Assembly (NCBI GenBank): GCA_963716855.1
Contig: CAVQUV010000016.1
Coordinates: forward strand, 321,792 to 385,791
Source of the DNA: JAGVSZ01 sp963716855
Lineage (GTDB): Bacteria > Pseudomonadota > Gammaproteobacteria > Burkholderiales > SG8-39
Direction: 5' to 3'
Length of the DNA stretch: 64,000 bases
The position numbers were made by a program, and so were the translations under genes. The notes beneath the pieces were generated by a model. The model was not told where the DNA came from and ran no database searches. It saw only the letters and a list, made by a program, of their open reading frames with translations. This document shows, in pieces, positions 55,034-64,000 of the stretch. Position 1 is the stretch's first letter. Each line of letters opens with the position of its first letter.

Positions 55034-56269
55034 CTATCTCCTCATGCGTAAGAGCTGCGCCGCCAGGAACGCCTGGACGGCCACCGAAAGTGCGAGCGCG
55101 GCGGAATAGCCGGCCGGGTCCCACCCGCCCGCCGCGGTGCGCGGCCACAGGTCGAGGATCCAGCCGATCGTCGCCTGCAGCACGAAGGCCCCGCCCAGCG
55201 TCAGCGTGTTGACGGCGGTCGCCACGCGCCCCATCTGCTCGGCCGGGAACATCTGGCCGACCGCGACGTAGCCCGGCGCCGCGCCGGCGGCGCAGAACGC
55301 GAAGAGGACCCACAGGATCGTGATCGCCGCAGGGCCGGCGGGCTGCAGCGCGAGGCCGATCTGCGCGGCTAGCTGCCCGGCGATGCACGCCAATGGCACC
55401 AGCGCCGCCGAATAGCCGAGCGCCTGCGCGCGGCTGCTCGCCGCGCCGATGACGAGCGCGCCCGCCATCAGGCTGAGCGTGTAGAGAAGCAATGTATTCG
55501 CGCTGGCCTGGCCATCGTAGCCGGCGACGTCGCGCAGCCACGGCCCCGCCCACAGGCCGAGATACGTGAAATTGAGGACCGACAGTATCGCGACCGCCGG
55601 CCCGAAGCGCCAGAAGAGCGGCGAGCGGTAGACGGACGCCATCACCGACAGCTCGGCTCTCAGTCCACCCTGCTTTGCGGCTGCGGGCTTCTCGGGAACC
55701 GAGAGGAAGATCCACAGCGCCACGGCGGCGGCGATCGCGCAGAGCAGCCACTGCACGCCGCGCCAGCCGAGCGACGGCAGCGCCGCCTGGACCGGGGCGG
55801 TGGTGAGGACGCTGCCGAGCCCGCCGATCGCCACCGCGACGCCGGTCACCTTCGCCACCTTTGCGGGCGCGAACCACTGGGTGTTCGCCTTGATGACCGC
55901 CATCAGCCCGGCCGAGACGCCGACGCCGATGATCACGCGCGCGAGGACGAAGCCGCCCAGGCTGTCGGACAGCGCGAACACGGCGAAGCCGGCGGCGGTC
56001 AGCAGGCTGAGCGTCCCCTGCACGCGCCGCGGCCCGAGGCGGTCGAGCGCCACGCCGTCGGGGAGCTGCGCCAAGGCGTAGGCGACGAGCATGGACGCCG
56101 CGAGCAGCCCGAGCTCGCTGCCGGACAGCGAAAACTCCACCGCCAGCACCGGGCCGATGATCGCCATGACGGTGCGCGCGGCCTGATTGATCAGGCCGAG
56201 CGTCGCGAGTGGCAGCGTGACGCTCAGGAAGAGGCGTCGATCGGCGCTCACGGGTTCGTCCCCGCGCAC
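55034..56269 (-). CDS. MFS transporter
   Basis: 411 residues, twelve helices. Loop 2-3 motif DGVALDRLGPRRVQG stands for the MFS signature (GxLxDRxGRR), and LGLINQAARTVMAIIGPVLA is helix 1. The group is that of organic-acid or nitrate-like carriers; the substrate is unknown. Both GTG 56269 and GTG 56251 are possible starts. Divergent from the RidA pair. Confidence 0.88.
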   Translation of the reverse strand: MRGDEPVSADRRLFLSVTLPLATLGLINQAARTVMAIIGPVLAVEFSLSGSELGLLAASMLVAYALAQLPDGVALDRLGPRRVQGTLSLLTAAGFAVFALSDSLGGFVLARVIIGVGVSAGLMAVIKANTQWFAPAKVAKVTGVAVAIGGLGSVLTTAPVQAALPSLGWRGVQWLLCAIAAAVALWIFLSVPEKPAAAKQGGLRAELSVMASVYRSPLFWRFGPAVAILSVLNFTYLGLWAGPWLRDVAGYDGQASANTLLLYTLSLMAGALVIGAASSRAQALGYSAALVPLACIAGQLAAQIGLALQPAGPAAITILWVLFAFCAAGAAPGYVAVGQMFPAEQMGRVATAVNTLTLGGAFVLQATIGWILDLWPRTAAGGWDPAGYSAALALSVAVQAFLAAQLLRMRR

Positions 56270-56338
56270 ATCAATCCGCGCTGGATGAGGCCGTTAGAAT
56301 GCGCGAGCGTGGACACATGACCAACGAGTGTACTCATC

Positions 56339-56746
56339 GTGAACGCTGAGCGCCCCGCCCGGATCGTCGTGCCGCCGCCGTGCCGCGGCCTGGACATGGC
56401 GGCGGGCTACGGCTGGGCGCAGAGCACGGCGATCCGAGCCGGCGACTTTCTTTTCGTGTCGGGCGTCGTTGCAATCGACCCGGAGAGCGGCGAGCGGCTG
56501 AACGGCACGGTGACGAGCGAGGCGCATCGCGCCTTCCAGAACCTGCAGCGGGTACTGGAAAGCGCCGGGTCGTCGCTCGCGCGCCTGGTCCAGGTCCGCG
56601 CCATGATCTACGACCGCATCGAGTACGACGCGCTCAACCGGGTCTACCGTCAGTACGCGCCGGACGGCCCGCCGGCGCGCACGGTGTGGAGCGTGCAGAT
56701 CATCGACGCGTTCAAGGTGCAGCTCGACGCGATCGCCGTCGTGTAG
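56339..56746 (+). CDS. RidA-family protein (first of a tandem pair)
   Basis: 135 residues, chorismate-mutase-like trimer fold. IRAGDFLFVSGVVAIDPESG, AHRAFQNLQRVLESAGSSLA and PPARTVWSVQI, where the Arg is the one needed for 2-aminoacrylate/imine deamination in RidA. Start GTG 56339. A homologous gene begins 15 bases after its stop. Members near catabolic operons often act as specific imine or enamine hydrolases. Confidence 0.9.
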   Translation: MNAERPARIVVPPPCRGLDMAAGYGWAQSTAIRAGDFLFVSGVVAIDPESGERLNGTVTSEAHRAFQNLQRVLESAGSSLARLVQVRAMIYDRIEYDALNRVYRQYAPDGPPARTVWSVQIIDAFKVQLDAIAVV

Positions 56747-56761
56747 TCCCGGAGAAACCCC

Positions 56762-57163
56762 GTGCCCGTGCCCCGCGAAATCATCGTCCCGCAGAACGAC
56801 CGGCTCAACGTGTCGCGCAATTTCAACCTGCCCCACAGCCCGGGGATCCGGGCCGGGGACTTCATCTTCCTCTCGGGCATGCTGTCGACCGATCCGGCGA
56901 CCGGCGAGCGCAGCCCCGGCACGATGGCGCACGAGACGCGCCAGACGCTGACCAACATGCAGCACATGCTGGAGTCGGCCGGGTCCTCCCTGGAGCGCGT
57001 GGTCAAGATCAACGTGCTCCTCTACGACATGCTCGAGTTCGACAACATGAACGCGGTCTACCGGCAGTTCTTTCCCAAGGACCCGCCGGCCCGTACCACG
57101 TGCGGCGTGCAGCTCAGCGCCGGAATGAAGGTCGAGATCGAGTGCATCGCCCTGGTCGGCTGA
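56762..57163 (+). CDS. RidA-family protein (second of a tandem pair)
   Basis: 133 residues. GIRAGDFIFLSGMLSTDPAT, HETRQTLTNMQHMLESAGSS and DPPARTTCGVQL with the conserved Arg. Start GTG 56762. The similarity to its neighbour is moderate, so the pair arose by an old duplication or came together by function. The 2-oxoglutarate oxygenase gene converges on it from the right. Confidence 0.9.
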   Translation: MPVPREIIVPQNDRLNVSRNFNLPHSPGIRAGDFIFLSGMLSTDPATGERSPGTMAHETRQTLTNMQHMLESAGSSLERVVKINVLLYDMLEFDNMNAVYRQFFPKDPPARTTCGVQLSAGMKVEIECIALVG

Positions 57164-57195
57164 CCGGGTCCCCTCCGCCGGCCGCGATGGCGCTG

Positions 57196-58188
57196 TCACG
57201 CGGTTTCGTGGCTGCGCTCGATCTTGCGCTTGATGTGCTCGCCCGCGGTGATCGCCGGGTAGCGGGGCTTCTCGCCCGGCGCCAGGCAGGTCGGCACGCA
57301 CTCGATGCGCTGGTCGTAGTTGGGATGCACGAACATGCCGATCGAAAGCCGCCGGCTCTGCGCCATGCCGAGCGGCGGGTTGACCACGCGATGCAGCGTC
57401 GACGCCCAGCGCTCGTTGGTCCATCGCGCCATCATGTCGCCGAGGTTGACGACGAATTCTCCCGCCCGCGGCTTCACGCCCGCCCAGCTGCCGTCGGGCA
57501 GGCGCACCTCGAGCCCACCCTCGGCGTCGGTCGCGGCGAGGATCGTCATGGCGCCGTAGTCGGTATGGGCACCGGTGCGCAGTTGCCCCGGCAGCGGCGG
57601 CTGGCTGAGCACCGGGTAGTGGTGGCAGGACATGATGCTGAAGTGGCGCGCGAGGACGCCGTCGAAGAATGCCTCGGGCAGCCGAAGCGCCGCCGCGAAG
57701 ACCCGCATCATGTCGCCGGCGAGGCGCTCGTAGGCGCGGTAGAGCGCGACCAGCGTGGGCTCGAGGCCGGCCGGCTCGGTGGGGATCAGGTTGGGCGCGT
57801 AGCTCGTGGCCGCCTCGGGCATCCCCGCGTAATGGCCGCGGTGATCGTCGACCGGCCCGAGAAACACGGTTTCCCGCAGGTCCGGCGGCGTCTGCTGACC
57901 CAGGGTGCCCGCGAGGCCGCGCGTGGCAAAGCCGTGGTAGCCGCGCTGCTTGGAAGGGCCCGTCGGATGCCAGCGGTTCTTGGTTTCCTCCGGCAGGTCG
58001 AAGAACGCGAAGAGCAGCCGCTGCGCGCGCTCGAGAAGGTCGAGCGGGAAGCCGTGGCCGGAGATGATCAGGAACCCGGTGCGCTCGCAGGTCTGCGCGA
58101 CCTGCCCGGCAATCGCGCGCCCGGCGGCGGCATCACCCCCGAGAAACGGGCCGATGTCGATGGTCGGAACGACGCTCGTTGCACTCAT
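57196..58188 (-). CDS. 2-oxoglutarate/Fe(II) oxygenase, isopenicillin N synthase-like
   Basis: 330 residues. N-terminal DIOX_N (VPTIDIGPFLGGDAAAGRAI, TGFLIISGHGFP), then the double-stranded beta helix with the iron triad in TGAHTDYGAMTIL (H, D) and STLHRVVNP (H), and the 2OG-binding RRLSIGMF (R-x-S). Bacterial members hydroxylate small acids or make ethylene-like products; the substrate here is not evident. Start ATG 58188, 19 bases after the binding-protein stop upstream on this strand. Confidence 0.92.
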   Translation of the reverse strand: MSATSVVPTIDIGPFLGGDAAAGRAIAGQVAQTCERTGFLIISGHGFPLDLLERAQRLLFAFFDLPEETKNRWHPTGPSKQRGYHGFATRGLAGTLGQQTPPDLRETVFLGPVDDHRGHYAGMPEAATSYAPNLIPTEPAGLEPTLVALYRAYERLAGDMMRVFAAALRLPEAFFDGVLARHFSIMSCHHYPVLSQPPLPGQLRTGAHTDYGAMTILAATDAEGGLEVRLPDGSWAGVKPRAGEFVVNLGDMMARWTNERWASTLHRVVNPPLGMAQSRRLSIGMFVHPNYDQRIECVPTCLAPGEKPRYPAITAGEHIKRKIERSHETA

Positions 58189-58206
58189 TGATTCGGCACT
58201 CCCGTT

Positions 58207-59104
58207 TCAGTCGGCGCGCGACAGCGCCGCGTCCACGACCTTCTCGTAGGCCGGGTCGCTGCGGATCAGTCCCCCGGAGACGAGGGCAGCCTTGAGCCGC
58301 AAGTAGGGCGCGGGCGGCAGATCGGGCGTCCGCGACCAGAGGCCGCTGGCGCGGTAGGCGCCGACGATCCGCGTCAGGGCGTCGCGCGAGAGCTCCGGCA
58401 GGAACGGCGCCACGGCATCGGCCACCGCGCGCGGCGTCGCGGCGAAGAGCGCCGCTTGCGCGCGCGCCATGCCGCGCACCAGGCGCCGGCAGGCCTCGCG
58501 CCGCGCGCGGGTGAACCGGCGCGTCGCATAGAACGTCGTGTAGACGACGTCGCCGCGCTCGCTGAAGCGGTGCCAGACGTGCCCGCGACCTTCGCTCACG
58601 AGGCGATCCGCGTGCGGCTCGAAGACCTGGATGACGTCCACCGTGCCGCGCAGGAAGGCCCGCACGTTGTCCGCCATCGGGCGCAACCCGGCGTCCGGCG
58701 ATCGCCGCGGGATCGAGTCCCGCGCGCTGCAGGTCGTCCTGGAACGTCATCCACGGCGTGGGCACGTCCCCCGCGGGCGCCACGCGCAGCCCGACGAGGT
58801 CGCGCCAGCGGAAAGCCGGCTTGCGGCCGCGGCCGACGAGCAGGAAGGGATCGCGCGCGACGACCTGCGCGAAGCACACCAGCGGGCAGCCCGGGTCGGC
58901 GTCGTGATGCATCATGACCCGCATCGGCCCGCCCCAGGAGACGTCGACGCTGCCGTCGAGCAGCGCGGTCGCCGTCCGCGAGGTGCTCGGCGAGACGACG
59001 TGGCGGATGTCGAGCCCTTCGCTGCGCCAGTAGTCCCCCGCCAGCGCGAGATAGAACGGAACGTAGGGAACCGCGCGCATGTTCTCGCACAACGTGAGCC
59101 TCAT
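58207..59104 (-). pseudogene. NMT1/SsuA-type ABC substrate-binding protein, one frameshift
   Basis: From ATG 59104: MRLTLCENMRAVPYVPFYLA, LALAGDYWRSEGLDIRHVVS, SVDVSWGGPMRVMMHHDADP and DLVGLRVAPAGDVPTPWMTF, typical of the THI5/NMT1 group. Near 58,690 the frame shifts; the second half starts MADNVRAFLRGTVDVIQVFE and ends DPAYEKVVDAALSRAD. No signal peptide is seen and no permease is adjacent, so it may work as a cytosolic sensor or enzyme of the family, or be broken. Repair needs one base. Confidence 0.75.
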
Positions 59105-59140
59105 GGGTCTCGTCGGCTCAGAGGGCCCTGGCCGATCGGC

Positions 59141-60008
59141 TCAGACGTCCTTGAGATACTTCGCCTCGAGATCGCGCCAGCGGACCGCGTTCACCGCCTC
59201 CTCGCGGTCGTTGAACGTGGCGAGCTCGCTTTCGATGGCTGCCGTGTCGCCGTCGCGCTTGAGCACGGCGAGCACCCGCTTCGCGGCGGCGATCGCCGCG
59301 CGATGGGTCTGCGAGGGGTAGATGCCGATGCGGTAGCCCATCGCCGCCAGCTCCCGCGCCGGCAGCACCGGCGTCTTGCCGCCCTCGAAGATGTTGCAGA
59401 GCGCCGGCTTCTTGAGCTGCCGCGCCGCGGCGGCGAGCTCTTCGGCCGACTGCGGCGCCTCGACGAACCCGACGTCGGCGCCGGCCTCGAGGTACGCGTT
59501 CACGCGGTCGATCGACGCCTGCAGTCCCTCGATGGCGCGCGCGTCCGAGCGCGCGATGATCACCATGTCCGCATCGCGCCGCGTGTCCACCGCCGCCTTG
59601 ATCTTGCCGATCATCTCCGCCTTGCTCACCATCTGCTTGCCCTCGTAGTGGCCGCATTTCTTGGGCGAGACCTGGTCTTCGAGATGGAAGGCGGCGACCC
59701 CGGTCTTCTCGTACTCGCGCACGCTGCGTATCACGTTGAGCGCGTTGCCGTAGCCGGCGTCCATGTCGGCGATCACCGGGATCTCCACGGCGTCCACGGT
59801 GCGCGAGATGTACTGCGTGATCTCGGTCATCGTGAGCAGCCCCACGTCCGGATAGCCGCTCGCGCGCGAGTAGCCGCCGCCGGTGAGGTAGACCGCCTCG
59901 AATCCCGCGACCTGCACGAGCCGCGCGGTCAGCGTGTCGTGGGCGCCCGGCACGATGGTGTAGGCGTCCTTCGGCGAGCAGGGCGCGCAGCTTCTTTCTC
60001 GGGCTCAT
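59141..60008 (-). pseudogene. Isocitrate/methylisocitrate lyase-like enzyme, one frameshift near the start
   Basis: ATG 60008 opens MSPRKKLRALLAE; with one G removed near 59,968 the reading continues DAYTIVPGAHDTLTARLVQV and runs on. The main part shows MDAGYGNALNVIRSVREYEK (Mg site) and HLEDQVSPKKCGHYEGKQMV with the lyase signature KKCGH, so C-C bond cleavage like isocitrate or 2-methylisocitrate lyase is expected. About 288 residues after repair. If the frameshift is real, a shorter product could start inside. Its start overlaps the acnA stop (ATGA), so the two act in one pathway. Confidence 0.78.
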
Positions 60009-62695
60009 GAATGCACCTCGGGGGTCAGGCGGTGGCGCACCACGTGGTGCAGCAGGCCGCCGTTGCGGAAATAGTCGACCTCGCGCGTCGTGTCCAGGCG
60101 CGAGAGCAACCGGATCGTGTCGCGCCTGCCGTCGACGCGGGTAATCGTACATTCGAGCTGCGCTCCGCGGGGCCGCGTAGCCGCGGATGCCGGCGACGTC
60201 GAGCGAGCTCCGCGCCCGTCAGGCCGAGCGTCCTGCGCGTGACGCCGTCCGGGAACTGCAGCGGCAGCACGCCCATGCCGACGAGGTTGGAGCGGTGGAT
60301 GCGCTCGAAGCTCTCGGCGATCACCGCGCGCACGCCGAGGAGGCGCGTGCCCTTCGCCGCCCAGTCGCGCGAGGACCCGGCGCCGTACTCGGTGCCGGCG
60401 ATCACCACCAGCGGCACGCCTTCGTCCCGGTACCTCGTCGCCGCGACATGGATCGGCATGCGCTCGCCGTCCGGGTAGTGCACCGTGCTGCTGCCCTCGA
60501 CGTCCGGCGTCATCTCGTTCCGCACCCGGACGTTGGCGAAGGTGCCGCGGATCATCACGTCGTGGTTCAGGCGCCGCGCGCGCGTAGTTGACGAAATCGC
60601 GCGGCGCGATGCCGAGCGACGCCAGGTACTCGGCGGCAGGCGTGCCCTTCGAGATGGCGCCGATCGGCGAGATGTGATCGGTGGTGAACATGTCGCCGAA
60701 CATCGCCAGCACGCGCGCGCCGCGGATGTCGTCGAGCTCGGGCGGCGCGACCGCCATGTCGTCGAAGAACGGCGGCCGCCGGATGAAGGTGCTGGCGGGG
60801 TTCCACGGGAACGTGGTGCCCGTGGCGCCGCGCAGGGCCCGCCACTCGGGCGTGCCTTCCTGCATCGTCGCGTAGCGCGCGCGGAACAGCGCCGGCGTGA
60901 CCACCTCGCCGATGATCCTGCGGATCTCGCCGCCGTCGGGCCAGATGTCGCGCAGGTACACCGGCCTGCCTTCGCCATCCTCGCCGAGCGGTTCCCTGGC
61001 CAGGTCGACGAGCACGCTGCCCGCCAGCGCATAGGCCACCACGAGCGGCGGCGAAGCGAGGAAGCTGGCCCGCACGGACGGGTGGATGCGGCCCTCGAAA
61101 TTGCGGTTGCCCGACAGGACGGCGACGGCGGTGGCGCCGTCCGTCTCGATCGCCTCGGCCACCGGGGCGGGCAAGGGACCGGAGTTCCCCATGCAGGTCA
61201 TGCAGCCGAAGCCCACCGGCTGGAAGCCGAGCGCGTCGAGCGACCGCTGCAGGCCGCTCTCCGCGAGATAGTCGGCCACGACGCGCGAGCCCGGCGAGAG
61301 CGACGTCTTCACCCACGGACGCGCCTTCAGCCCGCGCGCCACCGCGTTGCGCGCGAGCAGGCCGGCGCCGATCATCACCGAAGGATTGGAGGTGTTGGTG
61401 CAGCTCGTGATGGCGGCGATCACGACGTCGCCGTCCTTCAGCGACGAGGCCGAGGATTTCTTTTTCCGCTTGGTGGAAGCCGACAGAAAGTTCCTGAACG
61501 CCGCGGGCGCCGCGGCCAGCGCCACGCGGTCCTGGGGCCGGCTGGGCCCGGACACGCTCGGCTCCACGGCGGAGAGGTCGATCTCGATCACCTCGGTGAA
61601 CTCGGCCGGCGGCGTCTCCGCGTCGCGCCACAATCCCTGCGCCTTGCAGTAGGCCTCGACCAGGGCAACCTGCGCTTCGTCGCGGCCCGTCGACCGCAGG
61701 TAACGCAGCGTCTCGGCATCCACCGGGAAGAAGCCCATGGTGGCGCCGTTCTCCGGGCTCATGTTGGCGATCGTGGCGCGGTCGGGCAGCGCGAGCGCCG
61801 CCACGCCGGGCCCGAAGTACTCGACGAACTTGTCCACCACCTTGTGGCGCCGCAGCGCCTGCGTCACGGTCAGGACGACGTCGGTGGCGGTGACCCCGGG
61901 CCGCGGCTTGCCGGTGAGCCGGCAGCCGATGACCTCCGGCACCAGCATGGCGACCGACTCGCCCAGCGCGCCGGCGCCGCCTTCGAGGCCGCCGACGCCC
62001 CAGCCGAGAATGCCGAGGCTGTTGATCATGGCCGTGTGGCTGTCCATGCCGAGCACCGAATCCGGGTAGGCGGTCCGCCGCGTGCCGCCTGCGGCGTCGC
62101 CCGCGCGGTCGCTCGTCCACACCACCCGTGCCAGGTGCTCGAGGTTGACCTGGTGGCAGATGCCGTTGCCCGGCGGCACGATGCGCAGGTTGTCGAAGGC
62201 CTGCGCGCCCCAGCGCAGGAACGCGTAGCGCTCGGCGTTGCGCTCGAGCTCCAGCGCCTCGTTACGGCTCGCCGCATCCGGCGCGGCGTAGGCGTCCACC
62301 ATCACCGAGTGATCGACGACGAGGTCGACGGGCACCGACGGGTTGAGCCGCCGCGGATCGCCGCCGAGCCGGATCATCGCGTCGCGCATCGCCGCCAGGT
62401 CGCCGAGCAGCGGCACGCCCGAGGAATCGGGCATCAGCACGCGCGTGAAGCGGAAGGCGATCTCGCGTTCGGCGCGGCGGCTCTCCAGCCACCCCGCCAC
62501 CGCGGCGATGTCGGCGCCGTCGGAGCGGCCCTCGGCGTGCTGTCGCAGCACGTTCTCCAGCACCACCTTGAGCGAGCACGGCAGCCGCGACACGCCGGCG
62601 AGGCCGAGCGCCTCGGCGGCGGCGAGGCTGTAATAGTCGAACACCGCGCCGCCGACGCGAAGCTCGCGCCGCGTCGCGCCGCCTGCGATGCTCAT
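60005..62695 (-). pseudogene. acnA: Aconitate hydratase (AcnA-like), two frameshifts
   Basis: From ATG 62695, about 896 codons. Iron-sulfur ligands are present in ITSCTNTSNPSVM and GFGCMTCMGNSGPLP, and the substrate region LGMDSHTAMINSLGILGWGV is kept. At about 60,580 the frame moves (LNHDVMIRGTFANVRVRNEM, GTEYGAGSSRDWAAKGTRLL in the second frame) and at about 60,205 it returns for the last part (LECTITRVDGRRDTIRLLSR). The opposite shifts bracket the swivel domain; both parts are highly conserved, so sequence error is likely. AcnA interconverts citrate and isocitrate or 2-methyl analogues. It overlaps its neighbours on both sides by 4 bases. Confidence 0.82.
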
Positions 62696-63246
62696 CGCAT
62701 CAGTTCGTCGGACGTCGCGATGCGGGACTTGGCCATCGCCGCGATGAAGTCGAGGGACCATTTCTGGGTTTCTTCGACGGAGTGGCCGCCCCACGCGTGC
62801 GCCACCGTGAGATCGCTCACCACCGTGGTCGGAAAGCCGAGCTGCCAGGCGTCGACCGCGGTCGTAGCCACCGCGAGCGAGGTCGACCAGCCGATGAGCT
62901 GCAGGGCGGTCACGCCGAGCTCGCGCAGCGTGAGCTCGAGGTCCGAGTGGAAGAAGGCGCTGTAGCGGCGCTTGTGGACCACGGTGTCCTTCTCCGGCTG
63001 GAAGAGCTCGGGGATCGGCTGCTGTCCCGGCGTCCAGATCTCGTTGGCGAGCTCCCAGTGCTTGAGGAACCATTTGTCGGTCCGCCGCCGCGCGCTGCAG
63101 ACGAACACCACCGGCATGCCCTTGCCGCGCGCCCAGGCGAGGTAGGCGACGGCCCGCGGGAGGATGGCGCGCCGCTTCTCGACCGCGCGCGCCTCGGGCG
63201 CAATCGAGTCCCGGGTCATGTCGAGCACCAGGACCGCCTCGCTCAC
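62692..63246 (-). CDS. Isochorismatase-fold hydrolase lacking the catalytic Cys
   Basis: 184 residues. Catalytic Asp in VLVLDMTRD and Lys in VVHKRRYSAFFHS fit the cysteine-hydrolase triad, but the third place reads LIGWSTSLAVATTAVDA, where the family has T-x-x-C-V; Ala stands for Cys. The protein is otherwise full length, so it may be non-catalytic or use another chemistry, perhaps as partner of the next hydrolase. Start ATG 63246; overlaps acnA by 4 bases. Confidence 0.85.
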   Translation of the reverse strand: MSEAVLVLDMTRDSIAPEARAVEKRRAILPRAVAYLAWARGKGMPVVFVCSARRRTDKWFLKHWELANEIWTPGQQPIPELFQPEKDTVVHKRRYSAFFHSDLELTLRELGVTALQLIGWSTSLAVATTAVDAWQLGFPTTVVSDLTVAHAWGGHSVEETQKWSLDFIAAMAKSRIATSDELMR

Positions 63247-63259
63247 CGCCGCGCGCTCC

Positions 63260-63962
63260 TCAGCCGGCCTTGCGCACCGTCGGCGCCTTCGCGAGCGGGC
63301 GCAGCTTCTCGAGGATCTCCGCGGCGCTCCCTACGTCGGCGTACTTCGCCGCCATGTCGAACAGATTCACCGCGTGCGAGGTCGCGCTGCGGTCGTAGAC
63401 GCAGTCGTACGGGACGAGCACCGGAAATTGTAGGCGAAGCCGTCGACGACGGTGCCGCGTACGCAGCCGCTGGTGGTGCAGCCGGTGACGACCAGCGTGT
63501 CGGCGCCGAGGTCGACGAGGTGGCTCACGAGCGGCGTGGCGAAGAACGCGCTCGGATGCTTCTTCGGCAGCAGGATGTCGCCCTCGCGCGGCGCGACCTC
63601 GGCGACGAACTGGTAGCCGCGTTCCGCGACGTCCATGATGGCGGGCACCTTCTCGCGACAGCCGGCCGTGGTCGAACGTTCTTCTTCGGCGCAACGTACG
63701 GGTAGAGCACCGGCCAGCCGTTGCGGCGGAACTCCGCGAGCAGCGTCTCGATTTGCGCATCGCCGCCCAGCCGACCTCGCCGCAGGACGTCGGAAACTCC
63801 TTGATCGCTTCCCAGAACGGCATCGGCGTGGTGCCGACGGTTCGGTACTGCACGTCGATGATGAGCAGCGCCGGGTCGCTGGCCGACGCCGGAAGGGCGC
63901 CCGAAGCCGGCCGCGCGTAGGCCTGCTGCTCCTCGGCTGATGATGCCGTCCCAGGGTTTCAT
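63260..63962 (-). pseudogene. Isochorismatase-fold hydrolase, several frameshifts
   Basis: Reading jumps between three frames: MKPWDGIIS, then ALLIIDVQYRTVGTTPMPFW (Asp), AQIETLLAEFRRNGWPVLYP, then MDVAERGYQFVAEVAPREGD with LPKKHPSAFFATPL (Lys) and VVTGCTTSGCVRGTVVDGFA (catalytic Cys), then FPVLVPYDCVYDRSATSHAV. At least four shifts are needed (about 63,935; 63,760; 63,660-63,690; 63,432). The triad Asp-Lys-Cys is complete. It resembles N-carbamoylsarcosine or maleamate amidases. The shift density strongly suggests poor consensus here. Confidence 0.7.
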
Positions 63963-64000
63963 GCGGGGCTCCTTTCCGATCGCGGCCAGAAGTTGTCTCG

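Noticed and set aside
60485..62965. Open frame of over 800 codons on the plus strand across acnA
   Set aside because: Antisense shadow of the aconitase gene, with no domain and typical low-complexity Arg/His/Asp composition.

Overview
The window is high-G+C DNA from what looks like a betaproteobacterium (Burkholderiales-like). The order trxB / ftsK-lolA-rarA-serS, the TRAP carriers, the HyuAB-type enzymes and a PEP-CTERM protein fit that group. The assignment is an inference from gene content only.

Layout. (1) 1-12,700 is mostly core chromosome: the start of trxB, an orphan two-partner-secretion transporter, a Crp/Fnr regulator, ftsK, lolA, rarA, serS, a frame-broken EthD-like gene, a TRAP transporter (dctP, frame-broken dctQ and dctM), a SnoaL-like gene and tRNA-Ser(CGA). 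(2) 12,730-29,591 is a genomic island inserted in the 3' end of tRNA-Ser(CGA). A perfect 63-bp direct repeat (12,730-12,792 and 29,529-29,591) marks its ends. Its cargo includes a TVP38-like membrane protein, a CLC channel, a DUF302 protein, a broken ferredoxin reductase, a CMD-family protein coupled to a secreted protein, a complete bufferin (copper-chelating RiPP) operon with its ECF sigma factor SigF and membrane anti-sigma factor NrsF, an FMN-binding protein, a GST, a flavin monooxygenase, an IS481-family element with an amber-stopped transposase, and an integrase-less integron cassette array. No recombinase gene is visible, and a second tRNA scar (3' half of tRNA-Pro(GGG)) lies inside. 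(3) 29,826-34,287 is a LapA-like gene and a complete sugar-type ABC importer operon (binding lipoprotein, two permeases, ATPase). (4) 34,520-35,600 is a junction of two broken transposases. (5) 35,598-46,506 is a catabolic region: class III aminotransferase, D-2-hydroxyacid dehydrogenase, a second TRAP transporter (dctPQM), hyuA/hyuB and a divergent SelA-like PLP enzyme. (6) 46,590-52,830 is scrambled accessory DNA with gene fragments, transposase remnants, an SDR, a PEP-CTERM protein, an Asp/Glu-racemase-like gene and a ~150-bp imperfect inverted repeat. (7) 52,839-63,962 is a second catabolic block: two PEP-mutase/isocitrate-lyase-superfamily enzymes, a PrpD-family tail, a quinone reductase, an MFS carrier, two RidA proteins, a 2-oxoglutarate oxygenase, an orphan ABC binding protein, an aconitase and two isochorismatase-fold hydrolases.

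How it works together. The best-defined system is the bufferin locus. SigF and NrsF are transcribed away from bufABCD, and both directions start at a perfect GTAACC-N16-CGAA box. This predicts one SigF regulon that senses metal through NrsF cysteines and makes a modified periplasmic Cu(I)-binding peptide. The catabolic blocks look like uptake plus breakdown of organic acids or cyclic amides, but no substrate can be read from the sequence.

Caution: otherwise well-conserved genes (dctQ, dctM, the binding protein, the lyase, acnA, the last hydrolase) carry single-base frameshifts, and these become dense after 58.6 kb. Many may be consensus errors rather than real mutations.
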